From UBA6168 sp964442355 (lineage in GTDB: Bacteria > Bacteroidota > Bacteroidia > Chitinophagales > Saprospiraceae), in assembly GCA_964442355.1 (NCBI GenBank), contig CAYTZS010000128.1:1-16027 (forward strand): 16,027 nucleotides of DNA, given 5' to 3'. A program made the position numbers and the translations under genes. The notes under the pieces were generated by a model. It did not search any database, had not been told where the DNA came from, and worked only from the letters and a program-made list of their open reading frames with translations. This document shows, in pieces, positions 1 to 5,783 of this stretch (within the stretch, counting starts at the first letter, position 1; every line of letters begins with the position of its first letter).

Positions 1-2
1 CT

Positions 3-374
3 CCAGCGCCCACGCTTGAGCGGGTTAAAAAGCTAGAAACTGCTGGCTTCATCGAAAGCTACCATGCTCAGATCAACCCGCAGAGCATTGGCCTGAACGT
101 ACAAACTTTCGTGCAGGTGTCGCTTGCTTGGCAAAAGGAGAACGCTTTGAACAACTTTTTAGAGAAGATCAAGGCCATTGACGAAATCGTTGAGTGCTAC
201 ATCATCACCGGTGAAGCGGATTTCCTCATCAAAATCGTTTGCAGGGACATCCCATCCTACGAGCAGCTGCTCTTCAAGACGCTGTCGCAAATCGAGGAAA
301 TCGAGCGCCTGAAGACTTTGATGACGCTTTCAACGGTGAAGAACTCGAAGATACTACCTTACGACTACGAATAG
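3..374 (+). CDS. Lrp/AsnC-family transcriptional regulator, 3' part (5' end outside window)
   Basis: The reading frame is open from the first complete codon at position 3 to the TAG at 372-374, giving 123 residues; the start lies upstream of the window. The visible N-terminal part (TLERVKKLETAGFIESY) matches the end of the Lrp/AsnC helix-turn-helix domain and the link into the effector (RAM) domain. The rest has the RAM pattern, including the GEADFLIKIVCRDIPSYEQLL stretch, the usual ligand-binding and oligomerisation core. Family members are small DNA-binding proteins that sense amino acids or similar metabolites and regulate transport or metabolism genes; the target here cannot be told. An intrinsic terminator follows 42 bases after the stop, so this is the last gene of its transcript. 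The family call is firm; the subfamily is not known. Confidence 0.9.
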   Translation, partial: PAPTLERVKKLETAGFIESYHAQINPQSIGLNVQTFVQVSLAWQKENALNNFLEKIKAIDEIVECYIITGEADFLIKIVCRDIPSYEQLLFKTLSQIEEIERLKTLMTLSTVKNSKILPYDYE

Positions 375-416
375 TATTTGTACCAGATTGTCCTGACCTA
401 GTTGGGCATGAACGGA

Positions 417-457
417 ATGACCGAGTGGCATATATTTGCCGCCCGGTCATTTTTTTT
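417..457 (+). terminator. Intrinsic terminator after the Lrp/AsnC gene
   Basis: ATGACCG (417-423) pairs with CGGTCAT (444-450). An inner stem, GTGGCA with TGCCGC, extends it after one A/C mismatch and includes one G-T pair. The loop is TATATT, and eight T residues (450-457) follow. A stem of about 14 bp plus a T tract is a textbook rho-independent terminator. It lies 42 bases after the regulator's stop codon and is oriented to end that transcript. Confidence 0.88.
431..438 (+). promoter_or_regulatory. TAtaTTTG, possible -7 element for the TraB/GumN-family gene
   Basis: TATATTTG matches the Bacteroidota -7 consensus TAnnTTTG exactly and lies 37 bases before the proposed TTG start at 476, a typical spacing for this phylum. 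It sits in the loop and inner stem of the upstream terminator. No good TTTG -33 element is found 19-21 bases upstream; the nearest TTG, at 402-404, is about 26 bases away. The match could therefore be chance. Confidence 0.35.
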
Positions 458-475
458 CACACAAAACATATCGCC

Positions 476-1294
476 TTGCGCAACAGTAGCCTGCTCTGGA
501 AACTAGAGGGAGACGCGCTTCCCGGCCCCTCTTACCTGTTCGGCACGATGCACGTGCGAGACAGGCGTGCCTTTCAGCAACTGGCTACGGTGTACGAAAA
601 AATAGGCGAATGCGGGGGCTTCGCAGCGGAGTTCCACTTGGAGTCGACTGACCATGACTTTGACGCAGGTGCGATGCAACTGCCTGCTGGCCAAAGACTT
701 AGCAGTTTTTATACCCCAAAAAAATACAAAAAATACCGGAGCATCTTGCTCAAAAGTACAGGCTTGGACATCGCCCAATTCGACCATGCGCTGCCGTTCG
801 TGGTGCTCAACTTGGCAACAGAACAACTCCTCCAGCAAGACATGCCCGAACCCCTCGACCAACATCTTTGGAGCTTCGCAAAAGCGGCGGGCAAAACGCT
901 GCACGGCATTGAAACCTTTCGTGAGCAAATGGAAGTGCTGCGAAAAATCTCGCTCGAAGAGCAGCTCAACATGCTGGGCGGCATGTGCAAAAACATTAGC
1001 AGGTTCCGGCATTACCTGCTCCGCTTGACCGAACTGTACGAGGCTAACGAAGTGCAGCAGCTCTACAAATTGGTAAAACGCAACACCAAGGGCATGCGCC
1101 AACTCATGCTTTACCGCCGCAACGAGGTCATGGCCGAGCGCATCAGCGGGTTGGTGCGGGAGCAACGGATGTTTGTGGCGATAGGTGCTGCACACCTCAG
1201 TGGCGGCAAGGGGGTACTTCGTTTGCTGAAACATGCAGGCTTCAAGCTGACGCCCATCCGCATGGCAAATCCTACCAATCTTTTACCTGGATAA
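476..1294 (+). CDS. TraB/GumN family protein
   Basis: The 272-residue product (from TTG at 476) opens with LLWKLEG and SYLFGTMHVRD, with the conserved histidine at residue 26. It closes with FVAIGAAHLSGGKGVLRLLKHAGF, with a histidine near residue 240, and has HGIETFREQM in the middle. These are the hallmark blocks of the TraB/GumN (Tiki-like) fold, a family proposed to be metal-dependent proteases. The frame is open further upstream, but there it overlaps the regulator gene and terminator and has no ATG. The first family-like residues follow TTG 476, so I place the start there; GTG 425 lies inside the terminator hairpin. Most Bacteroidota members begin with a signal peptide, and none is visible here, so the protein may be cytoplasmic or the start may be misjudged. 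The stop overlaps the convergent DUF5683 gene by 12 bases. The substrate is unknown. Confidence 0.82.
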   Translation: MRNSSLLWKLEGDALPGPSYLFGTMHVRDRRAFQQLATVYEKIGECGGFAAEFHLESTDHDFDAGAMQLPAGQRLSSFYTPKKYKKYRSILLKSTGLDIAQFDHALPFVVLNLATEQLLQQDMPEPLDQHLWSFAKAAGKTLHGIETFREQMEVLRKISLEEQLNMLGGMCKNISRFRHYLLRLTELYEANEVQQLYKLVKRNTKGMRQLMLYRRNEVMAERISGLVREQRMFVAIGAAHLSGGKGVLRLLKHAGFKLTPIRMANPTNLLPG

Positions 1295-1972
1295 AGTGAA
1301 CGCCACGCCCACGCCAAGTGCGGGGTATTGCGAAGCAGCAACTGGCTGCATGGAGGGCTTGATGCGCAGGCTCAGGTCGTCGCTCACGTCAAAGGTCTTG
1401 AGGTGGCAGTCCACAAAAGCCTCGGCGCTCTGGATAATGTGCAGCACGAAGATGCCGATATAGGAAAGTTGCTTGTTTTTGTCGAAGCCATCTCGCAGCC
1501 GCTTCAAGTCGCCAGCATCGTAAATGCCCGAAAACTCGTGCACTTCATTGCGCAGCTCGGCGAGGTAGGCCGTTTGTAGCCGTTTGTATCGAGAGGTGTT
1601 GTAGTTCACCGAATAAATCAGCGCACCGTACCCGCCCCACACAATTGGGGCTTTCCACCAACGCTTGTTGTACAATTGCCCGCCAGCCGGAATTACCAGC
1701 GAGAGGTAGAGCGCCTTGTTCGGATTGGGGTAGTCAGCCTTCAAAGTTCGGTACAAAAAGCCCTTTCTCTTGGGTGTTAAGCTGTCAGCCGAGGGTAGGG
1801 CAGTGGTGTCAATGGCGAGGGTGGCTGACAGTTTTGTACTGTCAGCAGGCAATGTATCTATCTTGAAAACAGCCGTCGGGGGTACATAGCGGATGGAGTC
1901 CGGCACTTGGGCGACGCAATTGGCCAGCGCTATGAGCACAAAGATTGAGGATAAAAATAGCTTGTTTTTCAT
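1283..1972 (-). CDS. DUF5683 domain protein with signal peptide
   Basis: The 229-residue product starts with a clear signal peptide (MKNKLFLSSIFVLIALANCV, then AQ). A low-complexity Pro/Ser/Thr/Asp region (about 22-68) follows, then the DUF5683 domain (about 69-229). The signature is LYLSLVIPAGGQLYNKRWWK followed by PIVWGGYGALIY, with a second hydrophobic segment, YIGIFVLHIIQSAEAFVD, near 171-188. The domain is found almost only in Bacteroidota and its function is unknown. The two hydrophobic stretches suggest the inner membrane or a membrane-attached periplasmic location. The gene commonly sits directly after parB in this phylum, as here (68 bases below the parB stop), so it is probably the last gene of the parAB transcript. 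Its 3' end overlaps the TraB/GumN-family gene tail to tail. Confidence 0.85.
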   Translation of the reverse strand: MKNKLFLSSIFVLIALANCVAQVPDSIRYVPPTAVFKIDTLPADSTKLSATLAIDTTALPSADSLTPKRKGFLYRTLKADYPNPNKALYLSLVIPAGGQLYNKRWWKAPIVWGGYGALIYSVNYNTSRYKRLQTAYLAELRNEVHEFSGIYDAGDLKRLRDGFDKNKQLSYIGIFVLHIIQSAEAFVDCHLKTFDVSDDLSLRIKPSMQPVAASQYPALGVGVAFTLSR

Positions 1973-2040
1973 CGGAAAATAAACGCCAGCCCAAAAGTCA
2001 CTTCCAACCCATTTGCCAAGTCTTAACTACACTCCACGCC

Positions 2041-2937
2041 TCAATTCTTTTCCAGCAAATCCAACAAACGGTTCAAGTCCTTTGTGGAAGTGAACGGTAT
2101 GCCAATCTGTCCGGCACCGTTGGCTTTCACCTTCAGTTGCACCTTGGCACCGAGGCGGCTGCGCAGCGTATCCTGCACGTTTTGGTAGTCGGCACCGAGC
2201 TTGGGCTTGGCAGGTTTGGGCTTTTTGTCCTCGTTGTAATGGCGGATAAGGTCTTCGGCCTCTCGCACGGAAAGGTGGTCGGCGATGATGCTCTTGAAAA
2301 TGGAATGCTGCATCGCAAAATCCGAGATGCCGAGCAGCGCACGGGCATGGCCCATTGAGATGCTGTCCTCCTTGAGGCCCTTCTGGATATCGGGTGGCAG
2401 CTTGAGCAGTCGAAGGAAGTTGGTGACGGTGCTGCGCTTTTTACCCACCCGATCGCCGAGGTTTTCGTGGGTCAGGCTGCACTCGTCCATCAGGCGCTGG
2501 TAGGTGATGGCAACCTCGATGGCATTCAGGTCTTCCCGCTGGATGTTCTCGACCAGCGCCATCTCAATCATCTCCTGGTCGTTGGCGAGGCGGATGTACG
2601 CTGGCACTTCCGTGAAGCCCGCCAGTTTCGACGCCCGCATCCTGCGCTCACCGGAGATGAGTTGGTACTGCCTGTCGGCCAAACGCCGCACGGTGATGGG
2701 CTGGATGAGGCCGTGTACTTTCAGCGATTCGGAGAGTTCAGCCAGTGCATCGGGGTCGAAGTCCTTCCGTGGCTGGTAGGGGTTAACCTCGATTTCTGCC
2801 AGCGGAATCATCGCCACCGTATGCGTGAGTTCACGCACCACCTCGGCTTGTTTCTCATGCGATTGTGCTTCTATGTTGGTCAGCAACGCCCGAACACCAA
2901 GGCCAAGGGCCGCCTTTTTTGCTACTTGTTTTGCCAT
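2041..2937 (-). CDS. parB: Chromosome-partitioning protein ParB (Spo0J/Noc family)
   Basis: ParB binds centromere-like parS sites, loads as a CTP-dependent sliding clamp and works with ParA in origin segregation. With the start at 2937 (MAKQVAKKAALGLGVRALL) the protein has 298 residues, typical for the family. Visible blocks are the basic N-terminal ParA-contact peptide (1-18), NPYQPRKDF (52-60), GLIQPITVRR (76-85), the CTP-binding GERRMR motif (96-101) and ENIQR (130-134). A helix-turn-helix DNA-binding region spans about 155-200, and a C-terminal dimerisation segment ends in LNRLLDLLEKN. The frame runs 29 codons further upstream, but that extension only translates the repeat at 2946-3026, so the inner ATG is chosen. 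parA lies upstream and DUF5683 downstream. I saw no obvious copy of the TGTTnCACGTGAAACA-type parS site in the window. Confidence 0.95.
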   Translation of the reverse strand: MAKQVAKKAALGLGVRALLTNIEAQSHEKQAEVVRELTHTVAMIPLAEIEVNPYQPRKDFDPDALAELSESLKVHGLIQPITVRRLADRQYQLISGERRMRASKLAGFTEVPAYIRLANDQEMIEMALVENIQREDLNAIEVAITYQRLMDECSLTHENLGDRVGKKRSTVTNFLRLLKLPPDIQKGLKEDSISMGHARALLGISDFAMQHSIFKSIIADHLSVREAEDLIRHYNEDKKPKPAKPKLGADYQNVQDTLRSRLGAKVQLKVKANGAGQIGIPFTSTKDLNRLLDLLEKN

Positions 2938-2945
2938 TGTCTTTT

Positions 2946-3026
2946 GTTTGATGTGTTTGATTGGTTTGAATAGTTTGAGTTGTATCGGGCAAATCAAACC
3001 CTTCAAGCTCCTCAAACAAATCAAAC
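2946..3026. repeat. 9-base phased inverted repeat between parA and parB (word GTTTGAnnn)
   Basis: Four consecutive 9-mers start with GTTTGA at 2946, 2955, 2964 and 2973. A 9-base spacer (GTATCGGGC, 2982-2990) follows, then four 9-mers of the form nnnTCAAAC at 2991, 3000 (TCAAGC), 3009 and 3018. The whole block is exactly 81 bases, nine units of nine, and folds into a long imperfect hairpin. Matches per paired unit are 8/9, 6/9, 6/9 and 8/9. The outer right arm ends one base before the parA stop codon. No T tract follows on the minus strand. The period of three codons keeps a frame open through it, which explains the false N-terminal extension of parB. Two 17-base stretches are shared exactly with 9862-9885. 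Confidence 0.85.
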
Positions 3027-3027
3027 A

Positions 3028-3804
3028 TTATTTCAAACCGTCTCCGTTTCTTTTCAAAAACTCCTTCGCCAAGTTCAAAAAGTTCGTCGTGCCACGGCTG
3101 CCAGCGTCGTACATGACCACAGGCTGGTGAACGTTCGGTGCTTCACTGATTTTAGCGTTGCGGTGGATGATGGTGTCGAACACTTTGTCCTTGTAAAAAC
3201 TGCGCACCTCGTTCACGACCACGTTGGCGAGGCGGAGGCGGCTGTCGTACATGGACAGCAAAATGCCTTCGATTTCCAACTTCGGATTGAAGTTCTGCTT
3301 CACCGTGTTGATGGTTTGCTGCAATTTGCCCAAACCCTCCAGCGAGAAGTACTCGCACTGCACGGGAATGACCACCGAATCGGCGGCGCTGAGTGCGTTC
3401 AGCGTGATGATGCCCAGCGATGGAAGGCAGTCGATGATGACATAATCGTAGCTATCACGCACCCGGTTGAGGATGCCTTCCAGCACGTATTCCCGCCTGT
3501 TCCTCGACACCAGCTCGATTTCGGCGCCCACGAGGTCAATATGCGAGGGCAACAGGTGCAGGTTCGGCGTTTCCGTCTCGTAAATCGCCTCGGCGGGGTC
3601 GGCCTCGTTCACGAGGCAGTCGTAGAGGCTGAGTTCGATGGCGTCCTGAAAAATGCCCACACCCGACGACGAGTTGGCCTGCGGGTCGGCGTCCACCAGC
3701 AGCACTTTCTTTTCCAAAATGGCCAAGCAAGCGGCCAAGTTGATGGCTGTCGTGGTTTTGCCCACACCGCCTTTTTGATTTGCTATCGCAATGATTTTTC
3801 CCAT
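3028..3804 (-). CDS. parA: Chromosome-partitioning ATPase ParA (Soj family)
   Basis: ParA forms ATP-bound dimers on the nucleoid that are released by ParB, driving origin movement. The 258-residue product shows the deviant Walker A motif KGGVGKTT (11-18, signature lysine 11), the A' motif VLLVDADPQ (34-42) and the Walker B region YVIIDCLPSLG. The C-terminal part, with RNAKISEAPNVHQPV and the NFLNLAKEFL end, is typical of chromosomal ParA. The ATG at 3804 is supported because MGKIIAIANQKGG begins exactly as family members do. The gene lies between a hydrolase gene (62-base gap) and parB (90-base gap). Each gap holds a phased inverted repeat, which could uncouple the levels of the encoded proteins in the shared transcript (inference). 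Confidence 0.96.
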   Translation of the reverse strand: MGKIIAIANQKGGVGKTTTAINLAACLAILEKKVLLVDADPQANSSSGVGIFQDAIELSLYDCLVNEADPAEAIYETETPNLHLLPSHIDLVGAEIELVSRNRREYVLEGILNRVRDSYDYVIIDCLPSLGIITLNALSAADSVVIPVQCEYFSLEGLGKLQQTINTVKQNFNPKLEIEGILLSMYDSRLRLANVVVNEVRSFYKDKVFDTIIHRNAKISEAPNVHQPVVMYDAGSRGTTNFLNLAKEFLKRNGDGLK

Positions 3805-3811
3805 TCTGAAA

Positions 3812-3889
3812 GGGTTGAAGGATTGACGGACTGGAGGATTGAATCAGTGGCAGGATATTCAATCCTTCACGCCTTCAATTCTTCAACCC
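3812..3889. repeat. 8-base phased inverted repeat between hydrolase gene and parA (word GGnTTGAA)
   Basis: Four 8-mers run GGGTTGAA (3812), GGATTGAC (3820), GGACTGGA (3828) and GGATTGAA (3836). After a 14-base spacer come TTCAATCC (3858), TTCACGCC (3866), TTCAATTC (3874) and TTCAACCC (3882). Folded, the first and last unit pairs are perfect and 27 of 32 positions pair. The right arm overlaps the end of the hydrolase gene, whose last codons and stop are read from it. The left arm ends 7 bases before the parA start codon. Confidence 0.85.
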
Positions 3890-4556
3890 TTTTTCCAACG
3901 GCCGGCAAAAGTAGCCTTTTCCGCTTGGCTGCAAAAGCCTTTTTCGCAGCCTCGTGGTCTATTTGCACGGGCGGAAAGGTATCGAAGTGGCAGCCAATGA
4001 TGGTTTCGCACTCGATGAACTCGGCGGCGATGGCCGCATCGTCGTAGCCCATCGTGAAATTGTCGCCGATGGGCAGGATGGCGAAGTCCAGTTTTGGGCA
4101 GGTGAGCGGTATGAGCTTCATGTCCATCGTGAGGGCCGTGTCGCCGGCAAAGTAGAAGCAAGCATCGTCGTTCCAGATGACAAAGCCGCCGGGATTGCCG
4201 CCGTAAGTGCCATCGGGCAGCACGCTGGAGTGGGTGGCATACACGTATTTCACCCAGCCGAAATCAAATTTCCATTTGCCGCCGTGATTCATGCCGTGGC
4301 CGTTGATGCCCTTGCTGCCAAAGTAGGTCGCAATCTCGAAATTAGAGATGATGGTGGCGCCGTTTTGCTTCGCAATGTGCTCGGCATCCGCCACGTGGTC
4401 GCCGTGGCCGTGGGAGAGCAGCACGTAGTCCGCCTTAATGGCATCCACGTTGATGCTGGCTGCTGCCGGGTTGGGCGAGATGAAGGGGTCGAAGACCAAG
4501 TGTTTACCCCCAAACTCGATATGAAAGGCCGAATGACCGTAGTAAGTGATGTTCAT
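3867..4556 (-). CDS. UPF0173-type metal-dependent hydrolase (metallo-beta-lactamase fold)
   Basis: The 229-residue product follows the UPF0173 pattern: YYGHSAFHIE (5-14), the metal-binding SHGHGDHVAD motif (H49, H51, D53, H54), ATHSSV (H109), FAGDTAL (D139) and GCHFDTFPP (H190). These residues would hold a two-metal site. The natural substrate of the family is not known. No signal peptide is present, so it should be cytoplasmic. The start at 4556 is fixed by the conserved MNITYYGHSAF opening and by a perfect -7 element 23 bases upstream. It is the first gene of the minus-strand cluster with parA, parB and DUF5683. Oddity: the last residues (about RVEELKA) are encoded inside the repeat at 3812-3889, so the C-terminal tail appears to be repeat-derived. 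Confidence 0.9.
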   Translation of the reverse strand: MNITYYGHSAFHIEFGGKHLVFDPFISPNPAAASINVDAIKADYVLLSHGHGDHVADAEHIAKQNGATIISNFEIATYFGSKGINGHGMNHGGKWKFDFGWVKYVYATHSSVLPDGTYGGNPGGFVIWNDDACFYFAGDTALTMDMKLIPLTCPKLDFAILPIGDNFTMGYDDAAIAAEFIECETIIGCHFDTFPPVQIDHEAAKKAFAAKRKRLLLPAVGKRVEELKA

Positions 4557-4578
4557 CGTGATTTTGTTTTTGCGGGGG

Positions 4579-4586
4579 CAAAGGTA
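4579..4586 (-). promoter_or_regulatory. -7 promoter element TAccTTTG for the hydrolase-parAB cluster
   Basis: On the minus strand the sequence TACCTTTG matches the Bacteroidota consensus TAnnTTTG in all fixed positions, 23 bases upstream of the hydrolase ATG. A clear TTTG -33 element at the usual distance was not found. The position and perfect -7 match make it the most likely promoter of the hydrolase-parA-parB-DUF5683 transcript. Confidence 0.6.
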
Positions 4587-4800
4587 CGAAGTGGTGGATG
4601 GAAAGCGGCTTTATCGGCATTTGAAAATCTCCAAACCTCACGTTAAATTAGGCGTTCAAAAAACTATAAATTCCGGTTCTAGCCTTTTTAACAAGCAGCG
4701 GATTTGTTGTGTGTTCAATCCAGCGGCACTTGCGGTGGTTGATAAGTCAAAGCAACTGCGCAGGCGTCACCTGACTGTAGAATACTATAAAAGCCGTTCA
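4587..4800. other. Non-coding stretch between divergent genes
   Basis: About 380 bases separate the hydrolase and response-regulator starts. Besides the two promoter candidates this part is AT-rich and I see no convincing gene. A 128-codon plus-strand frame crosses it (4546-4932), but its product is Cys- and Arg-rich without any recognisable pattern and starts inside the hydrolase gene. A loose inverted pair (GTTAAATTAGGC near 4643 and GCCTTTTTAAC near 4682) might form a weak stem. Confidence 0.5.
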
Positions 4801-4831
4801 TTTGCAAAATCTTTTTGTTGCTGTATATTCG
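4801..4831 (+). promoter_or_regulatory. Promoter of the LytTR response regulator gene
   Basis: TTTG at 4801-4804, a 19-base spacer, then TATATTCG at 4824-4831. This fits the Bacteroidota sigma-A promoter (TTTG, 19-21 bases, TAnnTTTG) with one mismatch in the -7 box. Transcription would begin near 4838, leaving a leader of about 100 bases before the ATG at 4938, long enough for post-transcriptional control. Confidence 0.6.
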
Positions 4832-4937
4832 TAGCAGCCAGTTTTTTCATCAATAAGCAACTACTACTTTACCATAACAATCGTGCTTGCTGCAATGGTC
4901 GCCAAATAGTTCTAGTGGTGAGTAAATCGTAAAACAA

Positions 4938-5696
4938 ATGTCTCCAATCAACGCCCTCATTATCGACGACGAACAAGATAGCCGGGAAACTCTCCGCAGC
5001 TACGTGGGCAGGTACTGCCCTCAAGTGTCGCTCGTAGGTGAGTGCAACAACATCATCGAGGCACGGGCGGCCATCCTCAAGCACAAGCCGCAGTTAATCT
5101 TCCTCGACATCGAGATGCCGCACGGCACAGCTTTCGACTTGTTGGAGCAGTTCGGGGAGAACATTGACTTCGAAATCATCTTCATCACTGCCTTCAGCCA
5201 GTACGCTGTGCAGGCGTTCAACCTCAGTGCGGCGCATTACCTGCTCAAGCCCGTGGACATTGAGGAGCTGGAGAAGGCCGTGATGCACGTTGCCCAGCTG
5301 CTTTCGCAAAAAGAACAGCTCGTACGGGCTAAGATTCTGCTCGAAAACATGGCTGCCCAAAACACCCAAAGCCGCAAGCTCGTGCTGCCGCTGATGGAGG
5401 GCTTCGACGTGGTAAAAATGGTGGACATCCTGTACTGCGAGGCCGAAGACAACTTCACCTGCTTTTATTTCACCGATGGCCGCAAGTCGTTGATTTGCAG
5501 GCATTTGAAATACTACGAACCACTGCTGGAACCATTCGGCTTTTGCCGCATCCACCGCTCGCACATCGTCAACCTGGAGTACGTGAAGCGCTACATCAAA
5601 GGAAAAGGCGGCTCCGTCATCATGGAAAATGGTCAGGAAATCATGGTGTCCAACCAGAAAAAAGACGAGTTGTTGCAGCGCATCATGGAGGGGTGA
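4938..5696 (+). CDS. LytTR-family response regulator (LytR/AgrA type)
   Basis: The 252-residue protein has an N-terminal receiver domain (1-120) and a C-terminal LytTR DNA-binding domain (about 146-250). The receiver has the acidic pair D10/D11, phospho-acceptor D57 in IFLDIEMP, T84 in FITAFSQYA and K104 in YLLKPVD, so phosphorylation chemistry looks intact. The LytTR part shows the family pattern DILYCEAEDNFTCFYFTDGR, then FCRIHRSHIVNLEYVKRY and GGSVIMENGQEIMVS. Phosphorylation by a histidine kinase normally promotes binding to direct repeats upstream of target genes. No kinase gene is near, so this is an orphan regulator in this window. It converges with the T9SS protein gene, and a hairpin-forming repeat follows its stop. 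Its target is unknown. Confidence 0.94.
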   Translation: MSPINALIIDDEQDSRETLRSYVGRYCPQVSLVGECNNIIEARAAILKHKPQLIFLDIEMPHGTAFDLLEQFGENIDFEIIFITAFSQYAVQAFNLSAAHYLLKPVDIEELEKAVMHVAQLLSQKEQLVRAKILLENMAAQNTQSRKLVLPLMEGFDVVKMVDILYCEAEDNFTCFYFTDGRKSLICRHLKYYEPLLEPFGFCRIHRSHIVNLEYVKRYIKGKGGSVIMENGQEIMVSNQKKDELLQRIMEG

Positions 5697-5703
5697 GCGA
5701 GAG

Positions 5704-5757
5704 GGTAAAGCAAAGCCGCAAAGTAGTCAACTCACTTTGCGGCTTAGCGCCCTTGCG
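5704..5757. repeat. 8-base phased inverted repeat between convergent genes (word CGCAAAGn)
   Basis: The core is a perfect 12-bp inverted repeat, AAGCCGCAAAGT (5713-5724) and ACTTTGCGGCTT (5734-5745), with a 9-base loop. The right side continues in 8-base units: ACTTTGCG (5734), GCTTAGCG (5742), CCCTTGCG (5750). The left side shows matching units AGCAAAGC (5709) and CGCAAAGT (5717). It begins just after the response regulator stop, with the convergent T9SS gene stop downstream. A second 7-bp stem (GCGTTAA with TTAGCGC, 5755-5771) lies next to it, followed by TTTCTT. It may act as a bidirectional transcript end. Confidence 0.8.
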
Positions 5758-5783
5758 TTAAATATTAGCGCTTTCTTGTAAAA

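Noticed and set aside
503..1234. Long minus-strand frame opposite the TraB/GumN-family gene, and similar long frames opposite parA/parB (2980-4047) and the phosphotransferase gene (11540-12373)
   Set aside because: They are shadows of genes with clear family motifs; their products are His/Gln/Arg-rich without domain patterns.
2938..3024. N-terminal extension of ParB by 29 residues
   Set aside because: The extension is only a translation of the 9-base repeat, and family members begin at the MAKQVAKKAALGLG block.
2041..4556. parS site near parAB
   Set aside because: I looked for TGTTnCACGTGAAACA-like 16-mers and saw none in the window; sites may lie elsewhere on the chromosome.
4546..4932. 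128-codon plus-strand frame ending 5 bases before the response regulator start
   Set aside because: It begins inside the hydrolase gene on the opposite strand, has a Cys/Arg-rich product with no family pattern, and crosses a good promoter. Treated as chance.
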